A program made the translations under genes and the position numbers. Below, piece by piece: positions 1 to 8,501 of a stretch of DNA of 40,558 nucleotides; the first letter of the stretch is position 1; every line of letters begins with the position of its first letter. The DNA is from JAFGBM01 sp964564915. Its GTDB lineage: Bacteria > Actinomycetota > Actinomycetes > Actinomycetales > Demequinaceae. The notes beneath the pieces are model-generated. The model did no database searches. It was not told where the DNA came from and was given only the letters and a program-made list of their open reading frames with translations. The DNA is taken from positions 1 through 40,558 of the forward strand of contig CAZMCU010000009.1 in assembly GCA_964564915.1 (NCBI GenBank), given 5' to 3'.

Positions 1-755
1 TGGTTGATGATGCACTTCTTGTGCCGGTGCAAGAACTCGATGGGGTCCTCGACGGTCATGATGTGGTCGCTACGCGAACGGTTCGCCAGGTCGATGATCG
101 AGGCAAGGGTCGTGGACTTACCCGAACCGGTTGGCCCCGTGACCAGGACGAGTCCTCGAGGCAGGCCGGCGAAATTGCCGACGACCGGCGGAATTCCGAG
201 TTGCTCCAGCGTCCTGATCTCGTAGGGAATCACCCGGAAGGCCGCTCCGACCGAGTCCCGCTGGTGGTACAGGTTGACACGGAACCGCGCCTCACCGACG
301 AGTTGGTACGCGAAGTCGAGTTCAAGCTCCTCCTCGAACGTTTCCCGTTGACGCTGAGAGAGTATGGAAAACAGGATCCGCTGGAGGACGTCCGGCTTCA
401 GGATCTCGAACCCCTCAAGGGGAAGGAGCGCCCCGTCGACACGAGCCATGGGTGGAGCCCCAACGGTGACGTGAAGATCGGATCCCCCGAGCGACAGCAT
501 CTTCCGCAGGGCACCGTTGAGGTCAAGATCCCCCACCTGGGGCTGTTGACTCATCCCCACGCGGGCACCCCCGCCGAACATCTCTTGAGGCGCACCTTGC
601 TGAGTTCTAGCCCCCGGAGGCGGTGGCGGAGGCGACCCCATCCCGGGAGGAGGCGGAGGCGGCAGGGCCGCCCCGGGCGGCAACGACGAGCGCGACTGAG
701 GGGCACGAGCCCCCTGCGGCCCGTCGCCGAAGCTCTGGAACGGCATATGCGTCAC
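1..755 (-). CDS. pilT: Type IV pilus twitching-motility ATPase PilT (C-terminus cut by window edge)
   Basis: Hexameric ATPase that powers pilus retraction at the inner face of the membrane. About 251 residues are visible and the reading frame is open to the window edge, so the C-terminal half is missing. Residues 1-75 are a low-complexity Pro/Gly/Gln-rich extension with two runs of six prolines, not usual for PilT. The PilT N-domain follows (LDLNGALRKML, then GGSDLHVTVG near 90-99), then the Walker A loop GPTGSGKST at 207-215 and the Asp-box TVEDPIEF near 234-241. I chose the GTG start because GGAG lies 8 nt upstream; an in-frame ATG three codons later (746) has poorer spacing. It lies 114 bp downstream of pilB on the same strand, as expected for a pilus operon continuing outside the window. 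Family assignment is firm; the role of the proline tail is unknown. Confidence 0.93.
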   Translation of the reverse strand, partial: MTHMPFQSFGDGPQGARAPQSRSSLPPGAALPPPPPPGMGSPPPPPPGARTQQGAPQEMFGGGARVGMSQQPQVGDLDLNGALRKMLSLGGSDLHVTVGAPPMARVDGALLPLEGFEILKPDVLQRILFSILSQRQRETFEEELELDFAYQLVGEARFRVNLYHQRDSVGAAFRVIPYEIRTLEQLGIPPVVGNFAGLPRGLVLVTGPTGSGKSTTLASIIDLANRSRSDHIMTVEDPIEFLHRHKKCIIN

Positions 756-869
756 CGCTCGGACTCCTTTCGGTGGTACAACCGCCCGATCGACGGTCGT
801 TCCGAATCGTCTTCCTTCGTTATCGGACGAGCAAAGCGATCCTTGAGGACACCCGCTCTCCCGCGATGG

Positions 870-2528
870 TTACTTGACGACGCGGAACAACTCCTCGATT
901 GAGGTTAGTCCTTCCTGGACCTTCGCCCATCCATCCTCGAGCAGGCTCTCCATCCCTTGGCTCTTCGCCATCCGTGTGATTTCGGCGGACGACGCTCGAT
1001 CGACGGCCATGCGCTCGATCTCTTCCGTGACCGGCATGACCTCGTGGAGCGCCATGCGGCCCCGATATCCGGTGTTCGAGCACGAACTACACCCCACGGG
1101 GTGAAAGAGGGTCGGGAGTTCCATCCCGGCTTGCCAACTGAACCTCGTTTCGAGGTCGCGAGCCTCGGGAAGGTAGTCCATCTTGCACTTCTCACACAGG
1201 CGACGCGCGAGACGCTGGGCGACGACGGAGTCGACCGCGGAGCCAACGAGGAACGGTTCGATCTCCATCTCAATGAGCCGGGTGATCGCACTCGGGGCGT
1301 CGTTCGTGTGCAGGGTCGACAGGACAAGGTGCCCGGTGAGGGCCGCCTCGATCGCAATCTGCGCCGTCTCGTGATCGCGGATCTCACCGACGAGGACGAC
1401 ATCGGGGTCGGAACGGAGGATTGATCGCAGGGCACTCGCGAACGTCAGTCCTGCCCTGGGATTGACCTGGACCTGGTTGATGTTCGCAATCCGATATTCG
1501 ACGGGGTCCTCGACGGTGATGACATTGAGCGTGGGATTCGAGACCTGGTTGAGGGTCGCGTACAGCGTCGTCGACTTTCCGGAACCGGTAGGCCCCGTCA
1601 CGAGAATCATGCCGTACGGCTTCATGTACGAGTTTTCGTAGATTTCGAGATTGTGGGGCCGGATGCCCAAGTCCTCAAGATCGAGGGTTGCGGTGGTGTT
1701 GTCGAGAATACGCATGACGATCTTCTCGCCCCACACGGTCGGGAGAGTCGCCACACGGAGGTCGATCTTGCGACCCTGGTGGCTCACCGAGAGACGACCG
1801 TCTTGCGGTTTGCGACGCTCGGCGATGTCGATCTCCGACATGATCTTGATGCGGGAAATGACGCCGTTCTGGATGCCCTTCGACGCCCGTTGGGTCTCAT
1901 GGAGCACACCGTCGATGCGGTACCGGACCCTGAGGTTGGTCTCGGTCGGTTCGATGTGGATGTCGGAGGCTCGGTCCTGGATCGCCTGGGTGATGAGAAG
2001 GTTGACGAACCGCACGATCGGCGCTTCGTCCTCGATGACTCCGACGGCTCCCAGGTCAACTTCCGCGGTCTCTTCGAGCGAGCCCTGCAGGTTCTCCAGT
2101 TCGGAGTCGGCGCGGCAATACCGGTCGATCGCGGCAACGACATCATCGTGCGTCGCGACCACCGGAACGACGTCTCGGCCCGTGATGGTCTGGAAATCGT
2201 CCACCGCCACGACGTTGCCGGGGTTCGCCATCGCGATCTTGATGACGCCTTCTTCAAGCGCAATCGGTAGGGCGTTGTGTCGTCGACAAACGGCGGCGGG
2301 AACGAGAGCAACGGCCGATACGTCGACGGCGAAATTCGCCAACTCGACGAACTCCATTCCGACCTGGCTCGCGAGCGCGCGAACAAGCTGAGCCTCGGAA
2401 ATCAGCCCCAATTCGACGAGGGTGCGACCGAGCGATTGCCCGCTCCGCTGCTGCTCGTCGATGGCGTCCATCAACTGATCCTCGGAGAGCACGCCGTCCT
2501 CGAGGAGAATGGTCCCCAACTGCTTCAC
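870..2528 (-). CDS. pilB: Type IV pilus assembly ATPase PilB (GspE family)
   Basis: Extension ATPase that energises pilin polymerisation, partner of PilT. 552 residues. Domains: N-terminal MshEN/T2SSE_N region (about 1-140), linker, then the GspE core (about 165-552). Visible motifs: Walker A GPTGSGKST (312-320), Asp box TVEDPVEY (338-345), Walker B segment SDPDVVLVGEIRD (373-385), His box STLHTND (404-410), and a tetracysteine zinc site (C445, C448, C480, C483) typical of PilB/GspE and absent from PilT. The GTG start at 2528 is preceded by AAAGGAGG at 5 nt; the frame extends 19 codons further upstream to an ATG without a comparable site. It is transcribed after aroE with an 81-bp spacer. Whether the system builds a motility pilus or a Tad-like/competence pilus cannot be told from these two ATPases, but the PilT neighbour argues for a retractable type IVa pilus. 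Confidence 0.95.
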   Translation of the reverse strand: MKQLGTILLEDGVLSEDQLMDAIDEQQRSGQSLGRTLVELGLISEAQLVRALASQVGMEFVELANFAVDVSAVALVPAAVCRRHNALPIALEEGVIKIAMANPGNVVAVDDFQTITGRDVVPVVATHDDVVAAIDRYCRADSELENLQGSLEETAEVDLGAVGVIEDEAPIVRFVNLLITQAIQDRASDIHIEPTETNLRVRYRIDGVLHETQRASKGIQNGVISRIKIMSEIDIAERRKPQDGRLSVSHQGRKIDLRVATLPTVWGEKIVMRILDNTTATLDLEDLGIRPHNLEIYENSYMKPYGMILVTGPTGSGKSTTLYATLNQVSNPTLNVITVEDPVEYRIANINQVQVNPRAGLTFASALRSILRSDPDVVLVGEIRDHETAQIAIEAALTGHLVLSTLHTNDAPSAITRLIEMEIEPFLVGSAVDSVVAQRLARRLCEKCKMDYLPEARDLETRFSWQAGMELPTLFHPVGCSSCSNTGYRGRMALHEVMPVTEEIERMAVDRASSAEITRMAKSQGMESLLEDGWAKVQEGLTSIEELFRVVK

Positions 2529-2609
2529 GCGAACCTCCTTTGGGTCGCCGGAACCAACGAGACTGGCCCTCTGCGAAGGTAACATGCGGTACGACCGGCT
2601 GAAAACCGG

Positions 2610-3446
2610 TCAACCTGAGAGATGCGACACAAGCGCCGCTTCCATCTCCTTTATCGGTGCCGGATGACCCGTCATGAGGCGAATTTGCTCCGCCGCTTGA
2701 TGCATCAGCATCCTCAATCCACCGATCGCCGAGCCCCCTTCGCGCTCCCACGCGATTGCTAGCGGAGTGACCAAGGGGTCGTAAACCACATCGAGTAGGG
2801 TTCCCCGTACCTCGACGCCCGCGAGGGCTTCGCCGACTCGCTCCCCCGCGCTCACGGGGATGGTCGATACGACCGCGTCGGCGTGGGACAGGAGTGCGGG
2901 AGCCTCGTCGAAGCCGACAAGACGAGGCGTGGCGCCGATCGCTTCCGTCGCGCCCAGGAGAACCTCGGCGTCCTCCTCCGTACGCACGACGACGGTGGGC
3001 GAGGCACACCCCAAGGAGACGAGTGCGGCACAAGCGGACGTCGCGGTTGCGCCCCCACCGAGGATGACCGCGCTTCGCACGCCCGTCACACCCGCTTCGC
3101 GGAACGCCGCCTCGACCCCATACACGTCCGTGTTCGTTCCCGTGAGGTGTAACGCGTCACCCTCCGACCGAATCAGGATCGTGTTCGCGGCGCCCAAGGC
3201 AAGGGCGAGCGGTTCGACGACATCGACGTGTGCGAGCACCTCGACTTTCAGCGGCATCGTCACACTCAGTCCGACCCAGCGGGAATCGAGCGCAGCGATG
3301 AAGTCGACGAGGCCATCCGTGGTGACGTCGTACGCCTCGTACTCCCAGGGCAAGTCGAGCGCACGGTATGCGGCTCGGTGCAACGTCGGCGATAGCGAAT
3401 GGGCAATCGGGTGACCGAGGACTCCGGCCCGACGCGGCTCGCTCAC
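2610..3446 (-). CDS. aroE: Shikimate dehydrogenase (NADP+)
   Basis: Reduces 3-dehydroshikimate to shikimate in the aromatic amino acid/chorismate pathway; cytosolic. 278 residues, normal family length. Visible: substrate-binding GHPIAHSLSP (11-20, with the SxS serines), catalytic Lys67 in SVTMPLK, Asp107 in GTNTDVYG, and the Rossmann loop LGGGATATS (129-137). The GTG start has no strong Shine-Dalgarno directly upstream, and the gene starts only 7 bp after the mltG stop, so translation is probably coupled. Order alaS-ruvX-mltG-aroE is conserved in actinobacteria. The same pathway supplies chorismate for pabB at the other end of the window. A 6-bp stem (2593-2598 with 2606-2611, loop of 7) overlaps the stop codon but lacks a U-tract, so I do not call it a terminator. 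Confidence 0.95.
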   Translation of the reverse strand: MSEPRRAGVLGHPIAHSLSPTLHRAAYRALDLPWEYEAYDVTTDGLVDFIAALDSRWVGLSVTMPLKVEVLAHVDVVEPLALALGAANTILIRSEGDALHLTGTNTDVYGVEAAFREAGVTGVRSAVILGGGATATSACAALVSLGCASPTVVVRTEEDAEVLLGATEAIGATPRLVGFDEAPALLSHADAVVSTIPVSAGERVGEALAGVEVRGTLLDVVYDPLVTPLAIAWEREGGSAIGGLRMLMHQAAEQIRLMTGHPAPIKEMEAALVSHLSG

Positions 3447-3453
3447 GCGACTA

Positions 3454-4581
3454 TCAGCACTCTCCTTCGTTGTCGCGACACCACTGCCGCAGAATCTCGA
3501 CGTTCTGGAGGTGCTCCGCGAAGGTCGCGGCGAAGCGAGTCTCGCCCGTCAGGAGGTTGACCGTCGCGAAGAAGAGGTAGTCGGTCTGGGCCGGGGTGAT
3601 CGCGGCGTCGATCGACGCCTCCCCCGGAGACGCGATCGGGCCAGGGGGGAGGCCAACGTTGATGTACGTGTTGTAGGGATTAGCCGTCTGGAGTTCCGCG
3701 GTGGTCGGTATCCCCGGGCGCCCGGTGAAGTAGTTGACCGTGGAGCAGAGTTCGAGCGGCATGCCGCTCTTCAGGCGGTTCTCGACGACACTGGCGACGA
3801 GGGGGCGGTCGGAGTCGATCTTCGCCTCCCGCTCGACGATCGACGCGACGGTCAGCGTGTGCTCCCACTGGTCGCGGGGGACACCCTTGTCCTCCAGCAT
3901 CGACACCGTGGTCGAGACCATCTCCGCGAGGACATCGGTGGGGTTGACGCCGGGATTGAAGTTATACGTCACGGGGAAGAGCCATCCCTCAAGATTGCCG
4001 CCCGCCTCCTCGGGAAGCCCCAGCGCGTCGGTGTTGGCCGCGATCGTTTGGACCTCCTCAAGGGAGTACCCGGTGACGGACGCAACCCTGTCGAGGATCT
4101 TTGCCTCCGTCCAACCCTCGGGGATCGTGATGTTGGTAACGAGCCTTCTGTCGGGGTCCATCAAGTACTGAAGCGCGTATTCCGCTTTCATCTCCCGTTG
4201 AAGCAAGTAATACCCCGGCTGGATGAGCCTCGCGGCATCCTGATTGTCGTTCCACTCCAAGATAAAGGCCCCCGTCGAGGCGATGACCCCGTTCTCCAGT
4301 AGGGTGTCCGCGATCGCCCGCCCGTCTTCTCCAGGGTTGATGACGATCTGGACCATTCCCTGTCCGACGCCCGTGTAGTCGGCCACCTCGTTGGGCGGAG
4401 GCCGAAGCGCCTGGACAAAACTCCAGGCGATGGAGGCCCCGAGGGCAAAGATCACGAGGGCTACGGCGCTGGCGGCGAGGGTACGCAAGCGGCGGCGACG
4501 GCGACGCTCCTCGCGCTGAAGTCGACGAAGCTCGAGGGACGTCGTGGTGGTCGGTGCCTCGATCTCAAACAGGTCCGTCAT
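3454..4581 (-). CDS. mltG: Endolytic murein transglycosylase MltG (YceG-like)
   Basis: Membrane-anchored enzyme that cleaves nascent glycan strands and is thought to terminate peptidoglycan chains. 375 residues. An Arg/Glu-rich cytoplasmic stretch (about 15-33) is followed by a single membrane span (about 34-56), then the extracytoplasmic YceG domain. The catalytic glutamate is Glu250 in TVASIVEREAK; further family landmarks are STVNYFTGRP, NTYINVGLPPGPI and the C-terminal TDYLFFATV/TGETRFA segments. The ATG start overlaps the ruvX stop by 4 bp (ATGA), supporting both gene ends and coupled translation. All landmark motifs are present, so I expect an active enzyme. Confidence 0.95.
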   Translation of the reverse strand: MTDLFEIEAPTTTTSLELRRLQREERRRRRRLRTLAASAVALVIFALGASIAWSFVQALRPPPNEVADYTGVGQGMVQIVINPGEDGRAIADTLLENGVIASTGAFILEWNDNQDAARLIQPGYYLLQREMKAEYALQYLMDPDRRLVTNITIPEGWTEAKILDRVASVTGYSLEEVQTIAANTDALGLPEEAGGNLEGWLFPVTYNFNPGVNPTDVLAEMVSTTVSMLEDKGVPRDQWEHTLTVASIVEREAKIDSDRPLVASVVENRLKSGMPLELCSTVNYFTGRPGIPTTAELQTANPYNTYINVGLPPGPIASPGEASIDAAITPAQTDYLFFATVNLLTGETRFAATFAEHLQNVEILRQWCRDNEGEC

Positions 4582-5078
4582 GACTCTCCTCGTACAACTG
4601 GTTCGGTCAGGCTATCAAGATTCCCGCTCTTCTCACCATCGATCGCCCATTCCAACATCACCACGGCGGCCGCTTGGTCGATAACGCCGCGCTGGGAACG
4701 AGAATTCCGGCCAGCGTCGTGCAGCGCGGCTGTGGCGATCGACGTGGAGAAACGCTCATCGATCAAACGCACGGACACCGCGAGGCGTTGCGCTAGAGCC
4801 TCCGCGACGACGCGGGCATCCGCGGCAGATGCACCCTCCGCTCCCGCGAGAGTCCGGGGCATCCCGACGAACACTGCGGCTATCGATCTCTCGGCCACGA
4901 GAGCAGCGATTCTGTCGATCGTGCCCTTTCCCCTCGCAACCGTTTCGACGGGGAACGCGATACGCCGTTCCGGGTCGGTCGCGGCGATTCCCACCCGCAC
5001 GGTGCCCACATCGACCGCCATCCACGAGCCGGAACGGGTCTCCGATCCCGCCGAGTCCGGAGGGTGGCGATCAACCAC
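4578..5078 (-). CDS. ruvX: RuvX/YqgF family RNase H-fold protein (Holliday-junction resolvase-like; pre-16S rRNA nuclease)
   Basis: YqgF-type nuclease; in Escherichia coli it is linked to 16S rRNA 5' maturation, and the name also reflects its resolvase-like fold. 166 residues from the chosen start. Motifs: first acidic motif in AVDVGTVRVGIA, central VFVGMPRTLAG, VRLIDERFSTSIA, and the C-terminal IDQAAAVVMLEWAI helix. The start is uncertain. A GTG at 5078 overlaps the alaS stop by 8 bp and gives a 19-residue leader before MAVDVG. An ATG at 5021 begins directly at the fold but has no nearby Shine-Dalgarno. I prefer the coupled GTG. The frame is open still further upstream, but that part overlaps the well-conserved alaS end. 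The 3' end overlaps mltG by 4 bp. Confidence 0.9.
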   Translation of the reverse strand: MVDRHPPDSAGSETRSGSWMAVDVGTVRVGIAATDPERRIAFPVETVARGKGTIDRIAALVAERSIAAVFVGMPRTLAGAEGASAADARVVAEALAQRLAVSVRLIDERFSTSIATAALHDAGRNSRSQRGVIDQAAAVVMLEWAIDGEKSGNLDSLTEPVVRGES

Positions 5079-7737
5079 GCGCGACCACAAACGCCCGAAT
5101 CGCGTCGAGTGCTGCGGGAATCGCGGAGGCGTCCTGCCCACCGCCCTGGGCGAGATCGGGTTTGCCTCCGCCTCCACCACCAAGAACGGTCGATGCCGCC
5201 CGGACCAGGTCACCCGCGCTGAGTCCAGCCTCTCGTGCGCTCGCGTTGGTCGCGACGACGACGATGGGGCGACCCTCCGGTGCTGCCGCAACCGCCACAA
5301 CGGTCGGGGCGGCGTCACCGAGACGCGAGCGAACCTCCGTGACGAGAGCCCGGACGTCATCCACCCCGGCCGCGTCGTGAGAGTGGTGGGTCACGAGCGT
5401 GACTCCCCCCACCTCCTGAGCCCCCGAGACAAGTGAACTAGCCGATTGAAGAGTCGCCTGTTTCTGGAAACCGGCAAGCCTGCGCTCCGCGTCGCTCAAG
5501 CGTTCGAGCAGTTTCTCGATACGGGGGAGGACGTCGGACGTGGGGGTTTTGAGCATGGCGGTGAGCTCGGAGACCAAGGCCCTTTCCGCCGCAAGGTGCT
5601 GGAACGCCTCGATTCCGACGAAGGCTTCGATGCGGCGCGAGCCGGAGCCGACGGAACTCTCCGTCGTCACGGCAACCATCCCGACCTGACTCGAGTGCTC
5701 GACATGGGTCCCACCGCACAGTTCACGTGACCACGGCCCGCCGATCTCGACCACCCGAACCAACTCGTCGTACGTCTCGCCGAAGAGGGCGAGGGCACCC
5801 CACTCCTTCGCGTCGTTAAGGCTCATGTATTGCCACTGGACGGGAAGGTCGGTGCGAATCGCGCGGTTGGTCACCTCTTCAACCTCGGATCGAGCCTCAT
5901 TGCTCAGCGGTCCGGGCCACGAGAAGTCGAGGCGAAGGTATCCGGGCTTGTTGTACGAGCCGGACTGGAGCGCGGTGGGCCCCAGAACCTCACGAAGGGC
6001 GGCGTGGAGAAGGTGGGTGCCGGAGTGCGCTTGGCGGGCTCCCACGCGCCACTCGGAATCCACCTGGGCCGACACGTCCTCCCCGACCGAAATCTCCCCC
6101 TCCATGACCTTGACCGTGTGCACGGTGAGGCCCTTGACGGGTTTCTGAACGTCGAGGACCTCCAAGGTCGCACCGGGGGCGAGGATGAGGCCCGCGTCGG
6201 CCTCCTGCCCACCGGATTCGGCGTAGAACGGGGTCTTGGGGAGGATGACCTCGACCGTGTCCCCCGTCCCCGCGCGATCCACGGGCTTCCCGCCGGAGAC
6301 GATCGCCCGGATCTGGCTCGCCGTCTGCAGTTCCTTGTAGCCCGTAAATTCGGTCGCCGCCTCCGCTTTGAGCGCCTGGTAGACCTTGGTGTCCGCGTGG
6401 CCGCCCTTCTTGGCTTTCGCGTCCGCGCGCGCCCGATCCCGCTGCTCCTGCATGAGGGCGCGGAATCCATCCTCATCGACCTTGAGGCCTTGCTCCGCGG
6501 CCATCTCCAACGTCAGATCGATCGGGAATCCGTACGTGTCGTGGAGGGTGAAGGCGTCGACACCGTCGAGGATGTGCCCGCCCTCGGCCTTGGTGCGCGT
6601 GACGGCGGCATCGAGGATGGTCGTGCCGGAGACAAGAGTGCGACGGAAGGCATCCTCTTCGGTATAGGCGATCTCGGAGATCCGGTCGAAGGCCACCTCC
6701 AGCTCCGGATAGGACGCCTTCATCGCGTCCTTCGACGCGGGGAGGAGGTGCGGAAGGGCGGGCTCGTCGACACCGAGCAGCCGCATGGCCCGCACCGATC
6801 GACGCAAGAGGCGTCGCAAGACGTACCCGCGCCCCTCGTTCCCGGGAAGCACGCCGTCCCCGATGAGCATGAGGCCGGAACGCACGTGATCGGCCACGAC
6901 GCGCATCCGAACGTCGTCCTCGTGATTCTTGCCGTACGTTTTCCCCGAGACCTCTTCCGCCGCCCGGATCACGGGGACGACTTCGTCGATCTCGTACATG
7001 TTGTCGACGCCCTGCTTGAGGAACGCGACCCGCTCCAGTCCCAGCCCGGTGTCGATGTTCTTCTGCTTGAGGTCGCCGAGGATCGGGAAATCGTCCTTGC
7101 CGCCACCGGCGCCTCGCTCGTACTGCATGAAGACGAGGTTCCAGATCTCCAGGAAACGGTCCTCGTCGACGATGGGGCCACCGTCCTTGCCATACTTCTT
7201 GCCCCGATCGACGTAGATCTCCGAGCACGGACCGGCGGGCCCCGGTTGGCCGGTCGACCAGAAGTTGTCCTTCATGCCTCGGCGTTGGATGCGCTCGTCC
7301 GTCAGGCCCGCGATGTCTCGCCAGAGTTCCGCGGACTCGTCGTCCTCCTGGAAGATCGTCACCCAGATATCGTCGGGATCGAACCCGTACTTGCCCTCGG
7401 ACTCGGGACCCGTGACGAGGTCCCACGCGTACGTGATCGCTCCCTCTTTGAAGTAGTCGCCGAAGGAGAAGTTCCCGTTCATCTGGAAGAACGTCCCATG
7501 ACGGGTCGTCTTGCCTACCTCGTCGATGTCGAGGGTCCGGATGCACTTCTGGACCGACGTCGCGCGCGGCCACGGCGCCGGTTGGGCTCCGAGCATGTAC
7601 GGAATGAAGGGGACCATGCCCGCCACCGTGAACAGGAGGGACGGGTCGGGAGACACGAGCGACGCCGAGGGAACGACCGTGTGGCCGTTCCCCTCGAAGT
7701 AGTCGAGCCAACGCTTGCGAATCTCCGCGGTGCGCAT
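5071..7737 (-). CDS. alaS: Alanyl-tRNA synthetase
   Basis: Charges tRNA-Ala and hydrolyses Ser-/Gly-tRNA-Ala. 888 residues, normal length. Order: class II catalytic domain (about 1-245; motif 1 region near FTVAGMVPFIPY), helical tRNA-recognition domain (about 250-460), editing domain with HSGTH (His571, His575) and CGGTH (Cys674, His678) zinc/catalytic residues, and the C-terminal DHHA1-type domain with a glycine-rich stretch near residue 850. The ATG at 7737 has GAGGAG at 5 nt; a GTG two codons upstream (7743) would overlap that ribosome site, so I rejected it. It follows rpsD by 27 bp and runs into ruvX with an 8-bp overlap. Confidence 0.98.
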   Translation of the reverse strand: MRTAEIRKRWLDYFEGNGHTVVPSASLVSPDPSLLFTVAGMVPFIPYMLGAQPAPWPRATSVQKCIRTLDIDEVGKTTRHGTFFQMNGNFSFGDYFKEGAITYAWDLVTGPESEGKYGFDPDDIWVTIFQEDDESAELWRDIAGLTDERIQRRGMKDNFWSTGQPGPAGPCSEIYVDRGKKYGKDGGPIVDEDRFLEIWNLVFMQYERGAGGGKDDFPILGDLKQKNIDTGLGLERVAFLKQGVDNMYEIDEVVPVIRAAEEVSGKTYGKNHEDDVRMRVVADHVRSGLMLIGDGVLPGNEGRGYVLRRLLRRSVRAMRLLGVDEPALPHLLPASKDAMKASYPELEVAFDRISEIAYTEEDAFRRTLVSGTTILDAAVTRTKAEGGHILDGVDAFTLHDTYGFPIDLTLEMAAEQGLKVDEDGFRALMQEQRDRARADAKAKKGGHADTKVYQALKAEAATEFTGYKELQTASQIRAIVSGGKPVDRAGTGDTVEVILPKTPFYAESGGQEADAGLILAPGATLEVLDVQKPVKGLTVHTVKVMEGEISVGEDVSAQVDSEWRVGARQAHSGTHLLHAALREVLGPTALQSGSYNKPGYLRLDFSWPGPLSNEARSEVEEVTNRAIRTDLPVQWQYMSLNDAKEWGALALFGETYDELVRVVEIGGPWSRELCGGTHVEHSSQVGMVAVTTESSVGSGSRRIEAFVGIEAFQHLAAERALVSELTAMLKTPTSDVLPRIEKLLERLSDAERRLAGFQKQATLQSASSLVSGAQEVGGVTLVTHHSHDAAGVDDVRALVTEVRSRLGDAAPTVVAVAAAPEGRPIVVVATNASAREAGLSAGDLVRAASTVLGGGGGGKPDLAQGGGQDASAIPAALDAIRAFVVARG

Positions 7738-7764
7738 GGTCACTCCTCTTTCAGGAAGCAGCGC

Positions 7765-8391
7765 CTACCGAGCGTAGAACTCGACGACCATCTGCACGTC
7801 GCACGTGATGGGAATCTCGGAACGCACGGGACGACGAACGAGTTTGGCCGTGAGCTTTTCCAACTGGACATCAAGATAGTCGGGAAGTTCGGGGAGGACA
7901 TCCCGATGGGCTCCTGCGGCAGCCGCCATGTAGGGGTCCATCGACGCCGCCTTCGGCTTGACCTGAATGGTCTGGCCGGGCTCGATGCGCTGAGACGGGC
8001 GGTCGACGAGGTGCCCGTCCACCAAAATGTGGCGGTGGACGACGGCCTGGCGCGCCTGAAGGATGGTCCGGGCGAAACCCGCACGCAAGACGAGGGAGTC
8101 GAGGCGCATCTCCAACAACTCGACGAACGCGTCGCCCGTCCGGCCCGGAGCCTTGCGAGCCTCCTCGAAGACGCGAGCCATCTGCTTCTCTCGCAGGGCG
8201 TACTGCGCGCGGAGACGCTGCTTTTCGCGAAGTCGGACGGCGAAGTCGGATTCCTTGCGACGGACGTTCCGGCCATGCTCACCCGGAGGATAGGGCCGCT
8301 TCTCGTAGTGCTTTGCGGCCTTCGGGGTCAGTACGAGGCCAAGCGCCCGGCTCAAACGCACCTGGCGGCGTGCACGTGTAACAGAACTCAA
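7765..8391 (-). CDS. rpsD: 30S ribosomal protein S4, cysteine-free type
   Basis: Primary 16S rRNA-binding protein of the small subunit. 208 residues. The N-terminus (SRALGLVLTPKAAKHYEKRP, then PPGEHGR) is the zinc-free C-minus form: it has no N-terminal CxxC/CxxxC pairs. The S4 RNA-binding domain covers about residues 98-165, and the protein ends in the family-typical VVEFYAR. The start is TTG with AAGGGAAG 5 nt upstream; the resulting N-terminus aligns without extension to streptomycete S4, and no ATG or GTG fits better. Location beside alaS rather than in the rpsM-rpsK-rpoA cluster matches Streptomyces-like gene order. A GC hairpin lies 22 bp upstream of the start. Confidence 0.96.
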   Translation of the reverse strand: MSSVTRARRQVRLSRALGLVLTPKAAKHYEKRPYPPGEHGRNVRRKESDFAVRLREKQRLRAQYALREKQMARVFEEARKAPGRTGDAFVELLEMRLDSLVLRAGFARTILQARQAVVHRHILVDGHLVDRPSQRIEPGQTIQVKPKAASMDPYMAAAAGAHRDVLPELPDYLDVQLEKLTAKLVRRPVRSEIPITCDVQMVVEFYAR

Positions 8392-8412
8392 GGGTCTTCC
8401 CTTTGCTAGTGA

Positions 8413-8428
8413 CGCGCCTTTAGGCGCG
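8413..8428. other. Short GC hairpin between rarA and rpsD
   Basis: A perfect 7-bp inverted repeat (CGCGCCT, TT, AGGCGCG) in the 110-bp gap between the rarA stop and the rpsD start. There is no U-tract in either direction. It could be a weak terminator for rarA or a structured rpsD leader. The sequence shows only the symmetry. Confidence 0.35.
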
Positions 8429-8501
8429 CGCGATCGACGTTACCAACAGGAACACGGCAAGAGCAGCCAGCTCGCCGCGAGGGCTCGGACAAGGATAGCG
8501 G

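Noticed and set aside
2593..2611. Hairpin with a 6-bp stem at the aroE stop as a terminator
   Set aside because: Short stem, 7-nt loop, no U-tract, and pilB follows closely on the same strand.
5830..8409. An 859-codon open frame on the plus strand opposite alaS and rpsD
   Set aside because: It is antisense to two highly conserved genes, has biased Arg/Val/Asp/Leu composition typical of reverse-complement GC-rich codons, and no recognisable domain.
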